Below, piece by piece: positions 60,798 through 64,000 of a stretch of 64,000 bases of DNA. Position 1 is the first letter of the stretch; every line of letters starts with the position of its first letter. Source of the DNA: Pontibacillus yanchengensis Y32 (GTDB lineage: Bacteria > Bacillota > Bacilli > Bacillales > BH030062); NCBI RefSeq assembly GCF_000770635.1, contig NZ_AVBF01000014.1:1-64000 (forward strand), in the 5' to 3' direction. Position numbers and translations under genes: made by a program. A model generated the notes under the pieces. It ran no database searches. It saw nothing but the letters and a program-made list of their open reading frames with translations, and was not told the origin of the DNA.

Positions 60798-62048
60798 TTA
60801 TTTTTTATAATCGTCTAAGAAATCTTTTTGAAAGCTTGTAGTAGGCGTACTATTTGTCTTATCTTCCTTAGTAAGTTTTTTGAAAGGATTGGAGCCGTAT
60901 TTCTCCGTTAAATGATCAATAGCTGAATAAAGTTTTTCATTTTTAGCTTCATTCTCATATGTGAACAAATTCAATTGCATACCAGCTTCTTTTTTCTCAA
61001 TAAAGTGCTGAGCAGTGACGCCTAATAGACGTATTGGTTCTTGGTTCCAATGCTCTTCCCATAATTTTTGTGCCACATGATAAATATCATCTACCGTTTC
61101 AATATAATCTTGGAGTTGTTTACTCCTCGTTATTGTTCGACGATCCGAGTATCTTATCATGATTTGAATATTTCTAGATATCACTTGCTTTCGCTCCATT
61201 CGATCTGCAACTTTTTGCGATAATTTTCGGAGCATTTTTGTGATCTCGATATCATCTGTCGTATCATGAGGCAATGTTTGTGAATTACCAATACTTTTAA
61301 ATTCTGATACAGCATCCGGGTCCACCAGTCTAGTGTCTATACCATTGGCACGCTTTTGCAAACGCTCCCCATTGATACCTAGAAGACCTTTTAACTGTAA
61401 AACGTCTGCCTTTGCAAGTTCATCAATTGTATAGATTTGAATAGAATGTAGCTTTTCGGCTGTTTTCTCTCCAATACCATGCATTTCTCCAACAGGCATA
61501 GGCCAAAGCTTAGAGGGAAGATCCCTTTTACGTAACACTGTAATCCCCATCGGTTTCTTCATATCAGAAGCCATCTTAGCTAAAAATTTATTAGGTGCAA
61601 TTCCGATACTACAAGGTAACTCTAATCGATCGAAAATCGTCTCTTGGATTTGTTTAGCGATTTCCAGTGGGGTCCCCAATTCTTCACAATCTGTTATATC
61701 CATATAACCTTCATCAATGGAAACTGGTTGTACAAGGGGAGTTATGGTCGAAAGAATTTGAAAGATTTCACGGGAAGCCTCCCGATACCGTTCAAAATTT
61801 GGGCGCATTACTATTAATTCAGGACATAAACGCTTTGCTTCCCATAAGGGCATTGTTGTCTTTACACCTTTTGCTCTTGCTTCATAACTACTTGTTACCA
61901 CAATGCCTTTTCGCTCCTCAGGATTTCCTGCGATAGCAAGCGGTTTCCCTTTTAATTCAGGATCTCTTGCACTCTCAACAGATGCATAGAAGCTATTCAT
62001 ATCCACATGAAAGATCACACGACCATTTTTGGGATACCATTTCGACAT
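60798..62048 (-). CDS. dinB: DNA polymerase IV (Y-family)
   Basis: This is a 416-residue translesion polymerase, close in length to Bacillus PolY1. The active site acidic residues are in HVDMNSFYASVE (Asp16) and VSIDEGYMD (Asp112, Glu113); helix-hairpin-helix motifs (MHGIGEKTAEKL; LLGINGERLQKRA) and a C-terminal beta-clamp motif QLNLF are present. It copies past DNA lesions with low fidelity. No SOS box was clearly recognised upstream. Confidence 0.95.
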   Translation of the reverse strand: MSKWYPKNGRVIFHVDMNSFYASVESARDPELKGKPLAIAGNPEERKGIVVTSSYEARAKGVKTTMPLWEAKRLCPELIVMRPNFERYREASREIFQILSTITPLVQPVSIDEGYMDITDCEELGTPLEIAKQIQETIFDRLELPCSIGIAPNKFLAKMASDMKKPMGITVLRKRDLPSKLWPMPVGEMHGIGEKTAEKLHSIQIYTIDELAKADVLQLKGLLGINGERLQKRANGIDTRLVDPDAVSEFKSIGNSQTLPHDTTDDIEITKMLRKLSQKVADRMERKQVISRNIQIMIRYSDRRTITRSKQLQDYIETVDDIYHVAQKLWEEHWNQEPIRLLGVTAQHFIEKKEAGMQLNLFTYENEAKNEKLYSAIDHLTEKYGSNPFKKLTKEDKTNSTPTTSFQKDFLDDYKK

Positions 62049-62213
62049 ATACTCCCCCCTTTCTAACGAACATAGGTTCCTTATAGTATTATAGCATATA
62101 CATTTCTTTTCAATCTAACGGCTGTTTAATGAATATGAGCAATGATTTTGATAGAACTATTTTCCGTAGTGTATAGTATGATTGCTTATCTAACATTACT
62201 GAAGGAGAATTCT

Positions 62214-62858
62214 ATGTCTCCACATAAATTAATTATCTATTCAGATTTTATTTGTCATTTCTGCTATATCGGAAAGATTAATGCAGAACGTATCCAAGTA
62301 CAATATCCAGAGATCGAATTAGAGTGGAGAGAGTTTGAATTACATCCGGAGGGTCAACCAGATCCTAACCAGACATATATGAAGCAAGCGTATGAAAATG
62401 TCAAAATGCTAGCAGAAAAGTTTGATATCAACATGAAGCCTGAAGTTCTTACAGATGTTACGAGTGATTCTCGTAAAGCGCTACTAGGCTTTGAGTATGC
62501 TAATGAACAAGGGAAAGGCTCAGCGTATCATGAGGAAGTATTTAAAGCCTATTGGGTAGAAGGTAGAGATATTAGTAAAGACGACATCTTAGTAGCTATC
62601 GCAGAAGACATTGGACTGCCAGAAAAAGAATTTACAGAGGCTATTTATAGCGAAACCTATCTAGCAAAATTAAAGTCTTCCATTCGAGAAGCACATCAAG
62701 CTGGAATTACTGGAGTGCCTACTTACGTATATGGTGATTATCAAACAGTAGGAGCACAACCCGTTTCCCAGTTACAGAGAATGATTGATGCACAACACGA
62801 AAAAGATGAACTGGAAAAACCACAAAATAATCTATCATGCGGACCAGAGGGGTGTTAG
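62214..62858 (+). CDS. DsbA family oxidoreductase, FrnE-like
   Basis: This is a 214-residue cytoplasmic thioredoxin-fold protein (no signal peptide) with active site Cys14-x-x-Cys17 (DFICHFCYIG), a helical insert (AYHEEVFKAYWVEGRDI) and the cis-proline region GITGVPTYVYG. A second cysteine pair closes the tail (SCGPEGC). FrnE proteins are linked to oxidative stress protection. The ATG at 62214 follows GAAGGAGAATTC. Confidence 0.87.
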   Translation: MSPHKLIIYSDFICHFCYIGKINAERIQVQYPEIELEWREFELHPEGQPDPNQTYMKQAYENVKMLAEKFDINMKPEVLTDVTSDSRKALLGFEYANEQGKGSAYHEEVFKAYWVEGRDISKDDILVAIAEDIGLPEKEFTEAIYSETYLAKLKSSIREAHQAGITGVPTYVYGDYQTVGAQPVSQLQRMIDAQHEKDELEKPQNNLSCGPEGC

Positions 62859-62869
62859 CAATATACTTT

Positions 62870-63000
62870 TGGTACGACTATGTTGAAGACTTCGGTTAAT
62901 TAAAGAAAGGAAACATGGCCCGATTAGAGTGGGGCGTTTTCTGAATGAGGCTATTCACGAAGCGAGGAATGGTATAGGACACAAGGTGATGCTATGCTAG
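62870..63000. other. Intergenic, no gene
   Basis: A short GGCCC/GGGGC hairpin (about 62917-62938, then TTTTC) may terminate the FrnE-like gene but the pairing is imperfect. Nothing else is recognised. Confidence 0.3.
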
Positions 63001-63180
63001 CGGACATATAGTCTCTTATTCTTCGATTTGAAGGGTATTTTCCATTCGTAACGGACATTCAGTTCGCTATTTAGCCAAAATCACCTTAATGAAGTGTGTT
63101 TTTTCACAAATAAGGAACTGTATGTCCGTTTGCCTCTCCAAAAGACGGTTTTTACAGTAAATAAGAGATTATATGTCCGT
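63001..63180. repeat. Nested inverted repeat with four CGGACAT motifs
   Basis: The outer arms CGGACATATAGTCTCTTATT (63001-63020) and 63161-63180 are complementary at 19 of 20 positions. Inner arms at 63052-63072 and 63110-63128 (CGGACATTCAGTTCGCTATT and its partner) pair almost as well. The whole could fold as a two-level cruciform. A weaker relative of the adjoining sequence (CTTATTCTTCGATT) occurs near 40136. Confidence 0.75.
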
Positions 63181-63470
63181 CGAAAAAAGTTTCCTACCTA
63201 GTGGCGATTCCGATAACAACACTTCGGCAGGCTTGCAAGACTCCCCCGTGAGAAAGAGGTTGGTGATACTAATGATTTAGGGGAGGTTCAACTAAGACCG
63301 TCACATCGATTGACAACGTTGAACTACCTTACGTCGTGTAGGGCAAGTTGCTTCCCACCCAACCTTGCTCTTTTTACGCATCGGACCACTCCAAGTAATA
63401 TCGAATCCAAATCATATAAGACAAAAAAATCCTCCCAATTCTGTAACTGTTCCAGTTGAACGAACAATTT
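63181..63470. other. Intergenic with relics of palindromic elements
   Basis: CACTCCAAGTAATATCGAATCCAAATC (63388-63414) resembles the right arm of the composite element (40580-40606), and GACTCCCCCGTGAGAAAGAGG (63239-63259) resembles the inside of element A. The intact symmetry is lost. No supported gene. Confidence 0.4.
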
Positions 63471-63695
63471 CTAATTGGAAGGATTTCTTTCCCCTTCATA
63501 CATGCAAACGGCCATATTATTCTTTTCTATTTCTATATTTTCTTCATCTGCACTTCTTTCTACAGCGCGATGATAGATAACATCAAATTTGGTTTTGGCC
63601 AGCCTGCGCTTGGCGATTGATTCGTATGGGTTATTTAATATATCTAATAATTGTTCTAATTGCCATTTCTCTTTTGAAGTTAAACGTACGTTCAT
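63471..63695 (-). CDS. Small hydrophilic protein
   Basis: This 74-residue protein is predicted all-helical (MNVRLTSKEKWQLEQLLDIL, then SIAKRRLAKTKFDVIYHRAVE) with an acidic tail. AAAGGAAGAGG precedes the ATG. It begins 23 bases after the upstream membrane gene on the same strand, so they form an operon. Family not recognised. Confidence 0.6.
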   Translation of the reverse strand: MNVRLTSKEKWQLEQLLDILNNPYESIAKRRLAKTKFDVIYHRAVERSADEENIEIEKNNMAVCMYEGERNPSN

Positions 63696-63718
63696 AGAAA
63701 ACCTCTTCCTTTAGCGTA

Positions 63719-64000
63719 TTAGATTTTTTCTCGTGTTGCTGCCACTTCTTGATTTGAAGAGCTTTCTTTTTTTATTTGTACAGCATACTCTTCAGCCTGA
63801 GCAAGTTTCGCTCTGTATTCAATACCTGCATGATCTAATGATTCTTTCTGAAATTTCTGTATATAGGATAGACCTGCAAAACCAGCCAATAAAGCTGTAA
63901 CCACTACAGACAACTGATCATGTGCGCCCGACATTATGATTGTGCTTTGGGCAATCACACCAGCACCTATTCCAATGATTAAATCTCCAATTACACCTAA
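63719..64000 (-). CDS. Membrane protein, 5' part beyond the window (DUF4257-like)
   Basis: The frame is open to base 64000, giving at least 93 residues without a convincing start: the GTG at 63958 has no ribosome binding site and the upstream codons (GVIGDLIIGIGAG) are protein-like. Two hydrophobic segments are followed by a charged coiled tail (KLAQAEEYAVQIKKESS). The N-terminal part resembles DUF4257 membrane proteins, but this is uncertain. Confidence 0.5.
   Translation of the reverse strand, partial: LGVIGDLIIGIGAGVIAQSTIIMSGAHDQLSVVVTALLAGFAGLSYIQKFQKESLDHAGIEYRAKLAQAEEYAVQIKKESSSNQEVAATREKI

Overview
The window is low-GC Firmicutes DNA, most likely from a Bacillaceae member of the Pontibacillus, Halobacillus, Virgibacillus or Oceanobacillus type. 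The supporting evidence is strong AGGAGG ribosome binding sites with frequent TTG starts, a liaIHFSR cell-envelope stress operon, a SAM-I riboswitch in front of methionine genes, close homologues of Bacillus genes (namA, yhfR, yvbH, yteA, rnz) and several families of structured intergenic repeats. The genus is an inference. No tRNA, rRNA, CRISPR array, prophage or complete insertion sequence was seen.

Layout. 1-400: the end of a dispersed repeat, then a minus-strand promoter and a ykkC-type riboswitch with its terminator, whose target gene lies left of the window. 395-4130: small genes (YcxB-like, LysM/SleB hydrolase, XRE regulator, a frameshifted DUF3953 gene, an anchored protein). 4141-10273: an MFS exporter, then an OmpR-type two-component system divergent from a three-gene ABC-2 transporter, which looks like a peptide-antibiotic sensing and efflux module. 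10324-15637: M14 carboxypeptidase, a pabA-pabBC pair for p-aminobenzoate, and a Nudix hydrolase. 16215-23851: glycosyltransferase, namA, murB, acetyltransferase, lipoprotein, ArsR regulator with rnz, and aldehyde dehydrogenase.

24286-30729 is a tightly coupled six-gene minus-strand operon: PIG-L deacetylase, GT4 glycosyltransferase, ATP-grasp ligase, APH-like kinase, second GT4 and a sugar-nucleotide epimerase. Its chemistry resembles bacillithiol or mycothiol assembly or a spore-coat glycan, and it is the best candidate for an undescribed pathway here. Divergent from it is a histidine phosphatase that seems to start at an ATT codon. 31584-39640: Lin0512 and YvbH proteins, a 1-Cys peroxiredoxin, a YetF-like protein, an orphan fused DppB-DppC-type permease, a DDAH-type hydrolase with a LysE exporter, and a YqcI/YcgG protein. 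39801-40620 is a gene-free composite of nested perfect inverted repeats.

41011-50200: sugar O-acetyltransferase, FusB-type EF-G-binding protein, membrane proteins, a dicarboxylate symporter, a MITE-like element, ddl and the lia operon. 50402-52058: a YteA/DksA-like zinc-finger protein and three small proteins. 52064-52425: two adjacent repeats. 52468-56524: DCC and RDD proteins, then a SAM-riboswitch-controlled metY-hom operon in which MetY carries an unusual C-terminal domain. 56857-62858: acetyltransferase, MacB-like ABC exporter, dinB and a FrnE/DsbA protein. 62870-63470 is repeat-rich and includes a large nested inverted repeat. Two small minus-strand genes close the window, the last one cut by its edge.

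Themes. Envelope and antibiotic defence recurs (lia, ABC-2 module, MacB-like exporter, murB, ddl, FusB, MFS pump). The intergenic repeats are unusually diverse: two hairpin families that abut intrinsic terminators, two arrays with an exact 20-bp period, a MITE and nested palindromes.
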